A stretch of DNA of 64,000 nucleotides. It comes from Pseudobutyrivibrio ruminis (GTDB taxonomy: Bacteria > Bacillota > Clostridia > Lachnospirales > Lachnospiraceae). The first letter of the stretch is position 1, and the number at the start of each line of letters is the position of its first letter. A program made the translations under genes and the position numbers. This document shows, in pieces, positions 27,057 through 36,446 of the stretch. The notes beneath the pieces are model-generated. The model worked only from the letters and a program-made list of their open reading frames with translations, did no database searches and was not told the origin of the DNA. Location: the NCBI GenBank assembly GCA_015057305.1, contig SVES01000007.1, forward strand, positions 32,991 to 96,990. Direction: 5' to 3'.

Positions 27057-29510
27057 ATGTACTGTAAAAAATGTGGAAAGCAGTATCCAGATGACGTAAA
27101 GTTCTGCGGAGACTGTGGTATTCCATTGGAAAAGGAAGAAGCTTCGCTTTTAAAGCAGCTTCCTCTTAAAATAATAATTCCGGCAGCAGCTGCTGTATTA
27201 GTTGCTGCTTTTGGTGTAGGCGCATTTTTGCTTACAAATAAAAAGGACGAATCTACTGCAAAAAAGGATGACACCAAAACCGAGGCTTCAGTAGAGCAGG
27301 AAATCGATTCTACAACTCAGCTTGCAAACACTATTGCAAGCCTAAACAGCGGTGACTATCAAATGGCTACTATTGATGTGTTTGCTGAAAACTATTCCCC
27401 AGCCCCAAGTGACGAAACTGCCGTTTGGGACAAAACTCTTTTCTATGCTCTAGAAGGCTATGGGGATGAGGGCGGTTACGTAAATAAAAACAATTGTAAC
27501 CTTATTAGAAAGCAGCTAAAAAATGCAGCTACTGGAAATATAATCCAGTATGAGATTTATCTGAACCCTAATTCGGGCAATCCTAATAAAATCGTCAGTA
27601 TTGAAAATGTGGAATCTGGCATAGATGTCATGGAATACTATTATACAGAGGATGGCAAAATCAACTTTATTTTCATGTATTCCACTGACAATTACGTGAC
27701 CACCTATGCTACACCAGACAAGGATGGACAGCGCTTCCTATTTAACAATGATGCGCTCTGCACCTGGCGTTTCATATTAGATGGTGGAATTGCAAACTTT
27801 GTTCATGGTCAAAATGAGGCAGACAGACTAAAGGATAGTTATCATTCTAACGAGATTTTTCTTTATTCAGATTTGAGTGATGAGCAAAAGAATCAGGTCA
27901 ATACATATGAAAAGCAGATGATAAATGCTGCCTACAACACCCTAAATGGAGTAATGGCTGCTGATGGTGTGGCTACTATTTCAGGCTTGGCTGTAGATTC
28001 AAACGGCAATGCTTTACCAAATGCTAAAATCCAGCTCCTTGCAGATGATAAAACAACCGAACTTTTCAGCTGCACTACAGATGATGCTGGGGCATATAAT
28101 ATATTGGTTCCTATTGCAGATTACAACTATAATATTTCCGTAAGCTATGATGGATGCTTGCCTTGCAGCATTTATGACATTCTTATTAATGCTTCAAATA
28201 TTGAGGCTTATCCGGATACTGCCTATATGATTCCTGAAAGCGATTCTGAAGCAGAAGTACAGCTCACTCTTGGTGACGCTGCAAATTATGCTGAGGATGG
28301 GGAGACTCTCAAGCGTTTATCTAATGCAGTTATAAATGTAAGAGCTGGTATCAACAACAAGCTTGGGGATATTCTATACACCTTTAATTCAGACGAAAAT
28401 GGTTACAGCGCAATGTCTGTCAAGGCTGGTGTTTACACTATCGAAGTCCAGGCTACTGGTTACGAGAGCATGTATTACACTGTTGTATCCAATCCTACAG
28501 TTGGTACTTCAAGCTATTCCTTCTATGCAGCTCCGGAGCTTGCCGAAGGACAGCTGGCAGTGGTACTCACCTGGGGCGAGACTCCTAACGATTTGGATTC
28601 TCACCTATTCACCTCATCAGGAAGTGACACTCAGCAGGTTTGGTATTCCAACAGATCCGACGATTATGGCAATTGGCTTGATGTGGATGATACTTCCTCT
28701 TATGGTCCTGAGACAATTACTATCAGCCAGTTTGATGCATCAAAATATTACAAATACTGTGTAGTAGACTTTACAAACTCTGGTGCTGGCAATACCAACT
28801 CTACCGAAATGTCATACTCTGGAGCCAATGTCAGCGTTTACAACAACAATGGACTTATCGCCTCCTACAACATGCCTAAGAACGTAAACGCCCTGGTTTG
28901 GGAGGTTTTCGAAATTCGAAATGGCGTAGTTTCACCTATACAGCGATACTACAATAATAACTCTGTGGAGAATAATTATTGGTGGGACGGTAATAATGAT
29001 TCTGATTGGGCACAGGCGTATTTGGATTTGTTGAATAGTAAGACGGAAGGTGATTTTACAGGTGGTGATGAGAAAGAATTTGTTATGACAAAGTTACTTT
29101 ATTGCTCAAATGATAACCCTCCAGTGTTGTGTATTAATGTATATGATTATGATTATATGCGTGCCTATAGTAATATATATACTCCTAGTGATATCAATAG
29201 CGGTGAACCAAGCTTATATTTAGAAGGTTCGTATATGCATTTCTTTTCAATTAATTGGAATGGGAATGATTATTTTTTGAAAAGCTTTTGTGGACATTCT
29301 TATTCTGCAATTAGTTTATACCAAATTGAAAATGAATCTTTAGTATGTGTTGGGGATGGAGATGGTGATTCAAGTACTTCTGAATATTCTGGAGATTTTT
29401 CGCCATCAGAATTTGAGGAAATTTTAAACTGTGAAATAATAGATAACGAATTTAACAATGAATGTTCAATTGATGAAATGAAGGATTATTTGCGTGGATT
29501 GATAAATTAA
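27057..29510 (+). CDS. Large zinc-ribbon membrane protein with carboxypeptidase-regulatory-like and DUF2135-like domains
   Basis: This 817-residue protein has an N-terminal ribbon CKKCGKQYPDDVKFCGDCG, a single helix LKIIIPAAAAVLVAAFGVGAFLLT near residues 37-60, then a large presumably exported part. That part holds a beta repeat VATISGLAVDSNGNALPNAKIQLL...DDAGAYNILV (carboxypeptidase-regulatory-like), a second similar repeat near residue 420-480, and VVLTWGETPNDLDSHLF, typical of the DUF2135/YfaP fold. The last ~150 residues are encoded by noticeably more AT-rich codons. The ribbon stays inside and the rest outside. Function is not recognised. Confidence 0.75.
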   Translation: MYCKKCGKQYPDDVKFCGDCGIPLEKEEASLLKQLPLKIIIPAAAAVLVAAFGVGAFLLTNKKDESTAKKDDTKTEASVEQEIDSTTQLANTIASLNSGDYQMATIDVFAENYSPAPSDETAVWDKTLFYALEGYGDEGGYVNKNNCNLIRKQLKNAATGNIIQYEIYLNPNSGNPNKIVSIENVESGIDVMEYYYTEDGKINFIFMYSTDNYVTTYATPDKDGQRFLFNNDALCTWRFILDGGIANFVHGQNEADRLKDSYHSNEIFLYSDLSDEQKNQVNTYEKQMINAAYNTLNGVMAADGVATISGLAVDSNGNALPNAKIQLLADDKTTELFSCTTDDAGAYNILVPIADYNYNISVSYDGCLPCSIYDILINASNIEAYPDTAYMIPESDSEAEVQLTLGDAANYAEDGETLKRLSNAVINVRAGINNKLGDILYTFNSDENGYSAMSVKAGVYTIEVQATGYESMYYTVVSNPTVGTSSYSFYAAPELAEGQLAVVLTWGETPNDLDSHLFTSSGSDTQQVWYSNRSDDYGNWLDVDDTSSYGPETITISQFDASKYYKYCVVDFTNSGAGNTNSTEMSYSGANVSVYNNNGLIASYNMPKNVNALVWEVFEIRNGVVSPIQRYYNNNSVENNYWWDGNNDSDWAQAYLDLLNSKTEGDFTGGDEKEFVMTKLLYCSNDNPPVLCINVYDYDYMRAYSNIYTPSDINSGEPSLYLEGSYMHFFSINWNGNDYFLKSFCGHSYSAISLYQIENESLVCVGDGDGDSSTSEYSGDFSPSEFEEILNCEIIDNEFNNECSIDEMKDYLRGLIN

Positions 29511-29723
29511 GTAAGCAATTTAGTATTAAATTATAAAAATTGAATATTACAAATTGATAGAATCAATGCTTAGCTTTAGAAATGATAATTTAGGAAAAAC
29601 AATATCTAACAATATCAAAAATGCCGAAGGAATTATCATAATGAGTATTCCGAATGTGATAAAGAGACTATAGAAAGCATTGCCCGATGCTTAAAGGAAG
29701 ATAGCTATTCAAGTTTAACTGGT

Positions 29724-29984
29724 ATGATTGGGGGTGTATCAATTATAATAGCTATTATTTCGGTATTGATTTCTGTTGTTTCATTGGCCGTTACATTGTT
29801 TAATCCAATTGATAATAGTGTGGCGCGCACTGTGTCAATAATACTAACGATTTCAATGATTGCTTTAGTTGGATTCTTAATAAGACTTACTTTACGAATA
29901 AAAAAAGTGGCAGATGAAAATGCCAAATTACGTAATGAAGAATTGACTGTCATTATTAATGTAGCTCCACAAAATACAAAGTAA
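29724..29984 (+). CDS. Small membrane protein, possibly the 3' part of a frameshifted gene
   Basis: The 86 residues contain two hydrophobic helices (VSIIIAIISVLISVVSLAVTLF and ARTVSIILTISMIALVGFLI) and a charged tail. No ribosome site precedes ATG 29724, and the frame stays open upstream to a stop at 29607, reading ECDKETIESIARCLKEDSYSSLTG. A separate 35-codon ORF with ATG 29566 (LSFRNDNLGKTISNNIKNAEGIII) ends at 29673 in another frame. One explanation is a single gene broken by a frameshift near 29635. No family is recognised. Confidence 0.35.
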   Translation: MIGGVSIIIAIISVLISVVSLAVTLFNPIDNSVARTVSIILTISMIALVGFLIRLTLRIKKVADENAKLRNEELTVIINVAPQNTK

Positions 29985-30035
29985 AATCTATCGTTGGATG
30001 CCATTCTGTTTTTCTTAAACAGGGGCATCCATTTC

Positions 30036-30369
30036 TTTCAACCCTGAATTTGTTGCACTAATGAATTTCATTGAATATAATCAAAGTAGAGGGGATGAAT
30101 CAAGTAATCCAAACCTATCAAAGATTATTAGTCGCGTTTCACAAGTGAAAGCCAGTGAGGAAGTCGGGGTGAAATATATGCAGAAATGGGAAGAAGAAGC
30201 CATCATCAGAGCTGAAGGTAAAGAAGAAGGTAGAGAAGAAGGTAGAGAGGAAAACATGATTAATAGTATTACCCAATTAATGAAAAATCTTAAATGGACT
30301 TCAGACCAAGCCATGGAAGCCCTAGGCATTCCAAAATCAGACTACAAAAAATACGCAGATAAACTTTAA
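30036..30369 (+). pseudogene. 3' remnant of an Rpn-type nuclease gene
   Basis: This stretch is nearly identical to the end of the intact gene at 30555-31418, from the FSPEFVALMNFIEYNQS region to SDYKKYADKL, including most of the downstream untranslated region. It lacks the nuclease core and any upstream ribosome site. The linker differs: EEGREEGREE here against EEGIEKGIQKGIEKGKE in the intact copy. It is best read as a truncated neighbour left by tandem duplication. Confidence 0.75.
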
Positions 30370-30396
30370 TCTACATCATTACACTAAATAAATTTT

Positions 30397-30422
30397 GCCG
30401 CAACGCAGGTTGCGGCTTTTTT
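30397..30422 (+). terminator. Rho-independent terminator after the Rpn remnant
   Basis: GCCGCAAC-GCAG-GTTGCGGC followed by TTTTTT. The homologous hairpin after the intact gene (31446-31465, GCCGCAAC-ATCA-GTTGCGGC) has lost its T-tract. Confidence 0.88.
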
Positions 30423-30482
30423 ATAAGCTCAAATCACCCAAACATTTAATTTCAGACATATATCACATTTTGTTTTTACATA

Positions 30483-30511
30483 TTGACAACATATCCAATG
30501 GTTACTATAAT
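30483..30511 (+). promoter_or_regulatory. Perfect-consensus sigma-A promoter of the Rpn-type gene
   Basis: TTGACA (30483-30488), exactly 17 bases, then TATAAT (30506-30511). The TTG used by the ORF track as a start codon at 30483 is this -35 box, so the coding start must lie downstream, at 30555. Confidence 0.85.
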
Positions 30512-30554
30512 ACATTTCATCAATAAAGTGTGGGAAAAAGATAGAAAAGAGGAT

Positions 30555-31418
30555 ATGAAATTGAAAACCCTACAGGAACTAACACTTTTGGACAAATTTT
30601 TATTTGATGAAGCCATGGAGGACAGAGAAACCTACGAAGCATTACTTAGGATTATTCTAGGAAATGAAGCTTTGACCTTGCTTACAGAATCCCAGACCGA
30701 AAAAGAATTTAGAACAGCCCCATGGTTGCGTTCTATCAGAGTAGATGTTTACACAATGGATGAATCCACCATTTACAGCACTGAGATGCAAAAGGAGTGG
30801 AGAAAAGACTTAATAAAGCGAACTCGCTATTATCAAGCGCTGATAGATTCATCTTTATTAGAACCAGGTGAGATAAATTTCAATTCAATCAAAAATACCA
30901 CAATCATAATGATTATGCCTTTTGATTTGTTTGGACTAGATAAATATGTCTATACCTTTGAGGCAACCTGTGTCGAAGAACCATCTCTTAAGCTTACTGA
31001 CGGAGCAAGGCGAATATTCATAAACACCCATGGAAAAAATGGTGAGGATTTCAGTCCTGAATTTGTTGCACTAATGAATTTCATTGAATATAATCAAAGT
31101 AGAGAGGATGAATCGAGTAATCCAAACCTATCAAAGATTATTAGTCGCGTTTCACAAGTGAAAGCCAGTGAGGAAGTCGGGGTGAAATATATGCAGAAAT
31201 GGGAAGAAGAAGCCATCATCAGAGCTGAAGGTAAAGCAGAAGGCTTTGAGGAAGGCATAGAAAAAGGCATACAAAAAGGCATAGAAAAAGGTAAGGAAAA
31301 TACAATCCTTAATAATATTACCCAATTAATGAACAACTTGAAACTAACCTCAGACCAGGCCATGGAAGCCCTAGGCATTCCAAAATCAGACTACAAAAAA
31401 TACGCAGATAAACTTTAA
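30555..31418 (+). CDS. Rpn-family recombination-promoting nuclease / PD-(D/E)XK transposase-like protein
   Basis: This 287-residue protein begins KLKTLQELTLLDKFLFDEAMED and shows the PD-(D/E)XK nuclease pattern: IRVDVYTMDESTIYSTEMQKEW with the acidic D...E.Q core, then RTRYYQALIDSSLLEPG. A glycine/glutamate/lysine linker with tandem 12-base repeats (EGIEKGIQKGIEKGKE) leads to a C-terminal tail AMEALGIPKSDYKKYADKL. Family members, such as E. coli RpnA, are DNA endonucleases that promote RecA-independent recombination. Start 30555 lies 44 bases after the -10 box, with AGAGG just upstream at short spacing. A truncated copy lies immediately upstream. Confidence 0.82.
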   Translation: MKLKTLQELTLLDKFLFDEAMEDRETYEALLRIILGNEALTLLTESQTEKEFRTAPWLRSIRVDVYTMDESTIYSTEMQKEWRKDLIKRTRYYQALIDSSLLEPGEINFNSIKNTTIIMIMPFDLFGLDKYVYTFEATCVEEPSLKLTDGARRIFINTHGKNGEDFSPEFVALMNFIEYNQSREDESSNPNLSKIISRVSQVKASEEVGVKYMQKWEEEAIIRAEGKAEGFEEGIEKGIQKGIEKGKENTILNNITQLMNNLKLTSDQAMEALGIPKSDYKKYADKL

Positions 31419-31486
31419 TCTACATCATTACACTAAATAAATTTTGCCGCAACATCAGTTGCGGCATTAATAAATTGGTTCAGTTT

Positions 31487-31840
31487 TTAATCAACTTTTA
31501 AATCTAGCAATTTTGTAGCATAAACAGAAATCCTCTTTATCTGGGCATCATCTAAATCAGATAGCCTTTTCACTAAATCAAAAAATGTAGGATTGTTATT
31601 TTTATCTATTACGATTTTATCAGGCGCAATTTCATCAGTTTTTCCAGTAAGATAATCCACTGACGTCCCGAAGCATTGTGCAATAACCTCTAATGTTTGC
31701 ACTGATGGAGTCCTTTCGCCGTATTCATACCTACTGTAGCCGATTTTTGATAAATTCAATCGGCGAGAGGCCTCAGCCTTTGTAATGCCAAGCTGTTCTC
31801 TAGCAGCAGTGATGCGTTCTGAAATAATGTTATCTGACAT
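31487..31840 (-). CDS. XRE-family transcriptional regulator
   Basis: This 117-residue protein has an N-terminal helix-turn-helix of the Cro/CI type: ISERITAAREQLGITKAEASRRLNLSKIGYSRYEYGERTPSVQTLEVIAQCFGTSVDYLTGK. The C-terminal 45 residues (FFDLVKRLSDLDDAQIKRISVYATKLL) are helical and may mediate dimerisation. AGGAG precedes the ATG. It converges with the Rpn gene and lies downstream of the glycosyltransferase gene on the same strand. The target is unknown. Confidence 0.88.
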   Translation of the reverse strand: MSDNIISERITAAREQLGITKAEASRRLNLSKIGYSRYEYGERTPSVQTLEVIAQCFGTSVDYLTGKTDEIAPDKIVIDKNNNPTFFDLVKRLSDLDDAQIKRISVYATKLLDLKVD

Positions 31841-31905
31841 AAATAATCTCCTAATAAACGAAAGATATTTGTTAAGCAGCTTTTGAAAGCTGAATTTATC
31901 AATAG

Positions 31906-33063
31906 CTATTTTACAGCATTTATAATTACATCGGCAATATTAGCCCATGTATGTCGATTTGTTGCAATCTCAAACCCATTTTGGGCTATTTTTTTGAGAT
32001 TGCCAACATCTGAAAGGGCGGAATCAGCTATCTGAGTTACCCCCGCAATGTCCTCTAAATCATAGAATAGTATGTTTTCCATATCTGAATATTCACTACG
32101 TAAAAGCGTAGTAGGATCCGTTAGAGCCACGGCTCCGTTTAGCTGGGCGGAAAAAACTCTGTCATGACTACCCGCTTTAAAATTAGGCATAATATTAACA
32201 CAAATTTTTGCCTTAGAAAAAACTGTAAATGTGAGATTAAAAGGAATTTCCCGGTGGATGGTTGCGTGGTGTAAATCAAGCTCATCCCATAGTCCTCCAA
32301 ATAAATCTAGCTTATGCTCACACTTGTCTAAAGCGCAGATCAGATTCTTTCGATTTACACAACGAACATAAGTATCTGCTAAATAAAATGTTTGTGTGTG
32401 GAGTGGTAAATCTGAATTAATATAATCGTAGATTTCGTTTCTTGCCAGGGCTTCCACTGCATTTTCAATAGTAAGGCTGCTGTCAGCCATCATCATATCG
32501 ATTAATTCTTTAATGTTATCCCTTAGAAAATCCGGTAATTTCATAATAGCAGCTTCGATTCTAGTAGGATCTGTGTAGGTTCCTGTCATAAGAATATCAT
32601 ATGGACGCTTATCAAATGCCTCCCAATCAATTTTGTCCTGTCCAAAGGCAAGCTCGCCTGTCATAGGAGTCACGTTGACGCTTTTAATATGAGGATAGTA
32701 CTTTAGGATATAGTCTTTATGATTAGAATCCAGGCATATTACATGGAAATTGGAAAGCTTGTTTTTCAATGAATCGTGGTGATAAAGTGGATGGTCTAAA
32801 ATAATATCAAAAAATGGGGCATCAATATGGTCAAGAAAAAATGAATCATCATCCATTAATGCCCGTGGAAGGTCAGAGTTAAAATCTATAATTGCATCGA
32901 AATTTTGGCCTATATAGTCCTCTAAATCATCTAGAGAATCCTCATCTACTTTGAAATATTCAACCTCATGTCCAAGCAATCCTAATGCCTTGCCTAAGGA
33001 GTCACCAAAATAAAGATATGAGTTATAGCAAACAGTTTTCATTTCAAATATTAAAAATTTCAT
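31906..33063 (-). CDS. CgeB-like glycosyltransferase
   Basis: This 385-residue protein has a two-Rossmann GT-B-like layout. It begins KFLIFEMKTVCYNSYLYFGDSLGKALGLLGHEVEYF, has a central HVICLDSNHKDYILKYYP and DILMTGTYTDPTRIEAAI, and ends with the donor-side pattern FTVFSKAKICVNIMPNFKAGSHDRVFSAQLNGAVALTDPTTLL, as in CgeB or glycosyl_trans_1_2 proteins of spore and flagellar glycosylation systems. No membrane segments are present. It is monocistronic or leads the XRE gene. Start 33063 has GGGAGGT about six bases upstream on the minus strand. The acceptor is unknown. Confidence 0.72.
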   Translation of the reverse strand: MKFLIFEMKTVCYNSYLYFGDSLGKALGLLGHEVEYFKVDEDSLDDLEDYIGQNFDAIIDFNSDLPRALMDDDSFFLDHIDAPFFDIILDHPLYHHDSLKNKLSNFHVICLDSNHKDYILKYYPHIKSVNVTPMTGELAFGQDKIDWEAFDKRPYDILMTGTYTDPTRIEAAIMKLPDFLRDNIKELIDMMMADSSLTIENAVEALARNEIYDYINSDLPLHTQTFYLADTYVRCVNRKNLICALDKCEHKLDLFGGLWDELDLHHATIHREIPFNLTFTVFSKAKICVNIMPNFKAGSHDRVFSAQLNGAVALTDPTTLLRSEYSDMENILFYDLEDIAGVTQIADSALSDVGNLKKIAQNGFEIATNRHTWANIADVIINAVK

Positions 33064-33161
33064 GTGACCTCCCGCAAATTCAAAGAATCTTCATAAATTA
33101 TTTTAGCATATCAATAGCCTGCTATGTTATACTTTTAAAAAGAGATAACTAGGGGGAGAGC

Positions 33162-33818
33162 ATGATTAAAGCGGCAGCATATAATTGTGAAGCATTACAA
33201 AATCCCTTCATCTTTGATGAAGTGTACAATTTCATTAGCCCTCAGCGCAGGGAGCATGTGGATGAGGCAAAGACTCTCAAGGGAAAGTGTGAGAGGTTAG
33301 GTGCTGCTCATCTTCTTGAAAAGCTTCTTTGGGAAAATCATATTCAAAGGCCTTATGTTTATTCCACCACTTCACAGGGTAAGCCAATTTTTATACAGCC
33401 TAAGAATGTATACTTTAGCATTTCTCATTCAAATTTTTTCGCGGTTGCAGCAATTTCAGATAAACCTGTGGGTATTGATGTGGAGAAAATCCGTCCATAC
33501 GATAGAGATTTGGTGAAACGGTTTTTTACGAAATCTGATTTTGAATATCTTGAGTCAATTAAGAAATCTGAGGTCAATAAAAAATTTACTGAGGTATGGA
33601 CCTTTAAGGAGGCTACCTGCAAAATGATGGATAGACCATTGATGCAGATTTTACAATGGATTGATTACAGTGAATACTGCGATTTTGAAAAGGGCAAGAT
33701 TGATTGGACTAAGCAGGGCTTTGAGTTCAGAGATTTCTACATCACTCTTTGCTATGAGGATAAGAGGCAGCCTATTCAAATGGGACTGTATAATCCGTAT
33801 GATGGCAAGTATTATTAA
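33162..33818 (+). CDS. 4'-phosphopantetheinyl transferase (Sfp type), second copy
   Basis: This 218-residue protein has VYFSISHSNFFAVAAISDKPVGIDVEKIRPYDRDL with the Mg-binding D.E pair and EVWTFKEATCKM, the WxxKEA signature. It differs clearly from the transferase at 20713. GGGGGAG precedes the ATG. It stands alone between the divergent glycosyltransferase and ilvN, so its carrier-protein partner is not indicated; it may serve primary fatty-acid or another carrier protein. Confidence 0.88.
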   Translation: MIKAAAYNCEALQNPFIFDEVYNFISPQRREHVDEAKTLKGKCERLGAAHLLEKLLWENHIQRPYVYSTTSQGKPIFIQPKNVYFSISHSNFFAVAAISDKPVGIDVEKIRPYDRDLVKRFFTKSDFEYLESIKKSEVNKKFTEVWTFKEATCKMMDRPLMQILQWIDYSEYCDFEKGKIDWTKQGFEFRDFYITLCYEDKRQPIQMGLYNPYDGKYY

Positions 33819-33844
33819 ATATAGATTTTAGTGGTTTTTCATCC

Positions 33845-33873
33845 TTGTACTAATAAAAAGATTGTGATAAAAT
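33845..33873 (+). promoter_or_regulatory. Promoter of ilvN-ilvC
   Basis: TTGTAC (33845-33850), 17 bases, TAAAAT (33868-33873), 63 bases before the ilvN ATG. The short leader shows no T-box or leader-peptide attenuator. Confidence 0.6.
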
Positions 33874-33936
33874 CTATTACAGTTTCGTACTTCAAAGTAT
33901 TAAAGTGCTTTGAAAATTTGTTTTTAGGAGAGTTTT

Positions 33937-34437
33937 ATGGAGTCTAAAAAAGTTCTTTCTATTTTAGTAGAGAATACACCAGGTCTTACAAGCCGCATTT
34001 CAGGCTTATTTTCTCGTAGGGGATATAATATTGACAGCTTCTCCGCAGGAGTTACTGCTGATCCAAGATATACCCGAGTGACAATAGTTACCCATGGGGA
34101 TGATATGATTCTAGAGCAAATAGAAAAGCAGGTTTCCAAGCTTACAGAGGTTGTTGATCTTAAGGTATTAGAGCATGGTCTATCTGTAAAGAGAGAACTT
34201 ATGCTTGTGAAAATATCTGCTAGAAACAGCGATAGACAGGATGTTCTCACAATAGTTGAGATTTTCCATGGAAAGGTTGTAGATGTTACACATGATTCCA
34301 TGATTCTGGAAGTTACAGGAAATCAGGATAAGCTTGAAGCATTTATAGATATGCTTGGTGACTACGATATTCTTGAGCTGGCACGTACAGGTCTTACAGG
34401 ACTTACTCGTGGCTCGGAGGATGTAGTTATTTTATAA
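33937..34437 (+). CDS. ilvN: Acetolactate synthase small (regulatory) subunit
   Basis: This 166-residue protein has an N-terminal ACT domain (KVLSILVENTPGLTSRISGLFSRRGYNIDSFSAG, with the valine-binding loop) and the C-terminal regulatory half (ELMLVKISARNSDRQDVLTIVEIFHGKVVDVTHDSMILEVTG). It binds the catalytic subunit, absent from this window, and confers valine feedback in isoleucine/valine synthesis. AGGAGAG precedes the ATG. It is 23 bases from ilvC and shares its promoter. Confidence 0.97.
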   Translation: MESKKVLSILVENTPGLTSRISGLFSRRGYNIDSFSAGVTADPRYTRVTIVTHGDDMILEQIEKQVSKLTEVVDLKVLEHGLSVKRELMLVKISARNSDRQDVLTIVEIFHGKVVDVTHDSMILEVTGNQDKLEAFIDMLGDYDILELARTGLTGLTRGSEDVVIL

Positions 34438-34448
34438 ATTAAAAGTAG

Positions 34449-35489
<1,041 letters not shown>

Positions 35490-35502
35490 GATAATAAAAT
35501 GA

Positions 35503-35548
35503 GCCACCCGTAGCTTCCAGGATTTGAAAGTAGCGGGTGGCGTTTTTT
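35503..35548 (+). terminator. Terminator of ilvNC
   Basis: GCCACCCG at 35503 pairs with CGGGTGGC ending at 35541, followed by G and six T. The T-run reaches the stop codon of the convergent AP2-like gene. Confidence 0.85.
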
Positions 35549-36356
35549 ATGCTTCACGGAAGTTTTTATTACGGAAGAATTTGTATAGGTGAGAGGAAAT
35601 CTTGATTTCTGTATATATATCTGCGTATTCTCGAGGGGTGAATTCGGTAATATAGTTTACAGGAAATGATTTTGTCATTCCACGGGATTTACACAAGTCA
35701 ACAGCCTTGTTGTATGCAATGGCTGCAGTGGCTTCGTTGTTATAACGACCTACTATAAAATCACCATTCAGGTGGATTTTTGCAGCATATACCACCTTGC
35801 CTCTTTTTTCTTCTTTATACACTCCGTGATATTTGTTTACAACTATTATATTGGAATAGCGATAATCGTTCTCATCCCCATTGGCAAATAAATAATCTCG
35901 ACCCTTTACGCTGTAGGACTTAATTCCATATCTGCCTAAGATGTTATACTGCATACCATAGTCTGTAACAAACATGTGGGAGCCACGCATTTGGATTTTG
36001 TGGCTGGAATAATAAAATAGATCATCGTTATCAAATTTCAATATTGTATTTTGGTCTATGTAGTATAAAAAATAGTTTTTTTGAAGGTAGATAGGATTTT
36101 TAATATAGATACGATTATCCCTGAAATTTATTAGTGATACACATTTTTCAAATGATAAATAATTAACTTCCTTTTGACAGGAAAGGATGGTGCTGGAATC
36201 ATCCCTGATAATTTGCCAAGCCTCATTATATGCTGTGGCACATTCATCTTCATTGTCAAAGCTGCCTAAGCTGATGTGTTTTCCGTTGTAGGTTATATTT
36301 CCACGATAATAAACAGTTCCATTTTTTTTAGTTGCTTTGAATACACCAGGTTTCAT
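35547..36356 (-). CDS. Protein with two AP2-like domains and a vestigial HNH-like centre
   Basis: This 269-residue protein has two three-strand-plus-helix AP2-like modules: GVFKATKKNGTVYYRGNITYNGKHISLGSFDNEDECATAYNEA at the N-terminus and GVYKEEKRGKVVYAAKIHLNGDFIVGRYNNEATAAIAYNKAVDLC near residues 195-240. Between them, LFANGDENDYRYSNIIVV resembles the end of HNH homing endonucleases (HxNGDxxDNRxSNL), but the catalytic His residues are not evident. ATG at 36356 follows GGAGG by eight bases; the ORF-track TTG at 36371 overlaps that site. It is probably a DNA-binding protein derived from an AP2-HNH homing endonuclease. Confidence 0.65.
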   Translation of the reverse strand: MKPGVFKATKKNGTVYYRGNITYNGKHISLGSFDNEDECATAYNEAWQIIRDDSSTILSCQKEVNYLSFEKCVSLINFRDNRIYIKNPIYLQKNYFLYYIDQNTILKFDNDDLFYYSSHKIQMRGSHMFVTDYGMQYNILGRYGIKSYSVKGRDYLFANGDENDYRYSNIIVVNKYHGVYKEEKRGKVVYAAKIHLNGDFIVGRYNNEATAAIAYNKAVDLCKSRGMTKSFPVNYITEFTPREYADIYTEIKISSHLYKFFRNKNFREA

Positions 36357-36446
36357 ATATTTTGCCTCCAATTATCCTTACAATGATTATTTTACACTTT
36401 TGAGATGCAAAAAGGTTTGAAAATTTAGTGAATTAAAGGAATAGAT

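Noticed and set aside
28363-28764. 133-residue ORF inside the zinc-ribbon membrane protein gene
   Set aside because: It is an alternative frame of a longer, domain-bearing gene and has no ribosome site.
30483-30554. TTG start of the Rpn-type ORF in the track
   Set aside because: The TTG is the -35 box of a perfect promoter; the transcript starts downstream.
33874-33936. T-box or leader-peptide attenuator before ilvN
   Set aside because: The leader is only about 60 bases, with no T-box sequence, terminator or branched-chain codon run.
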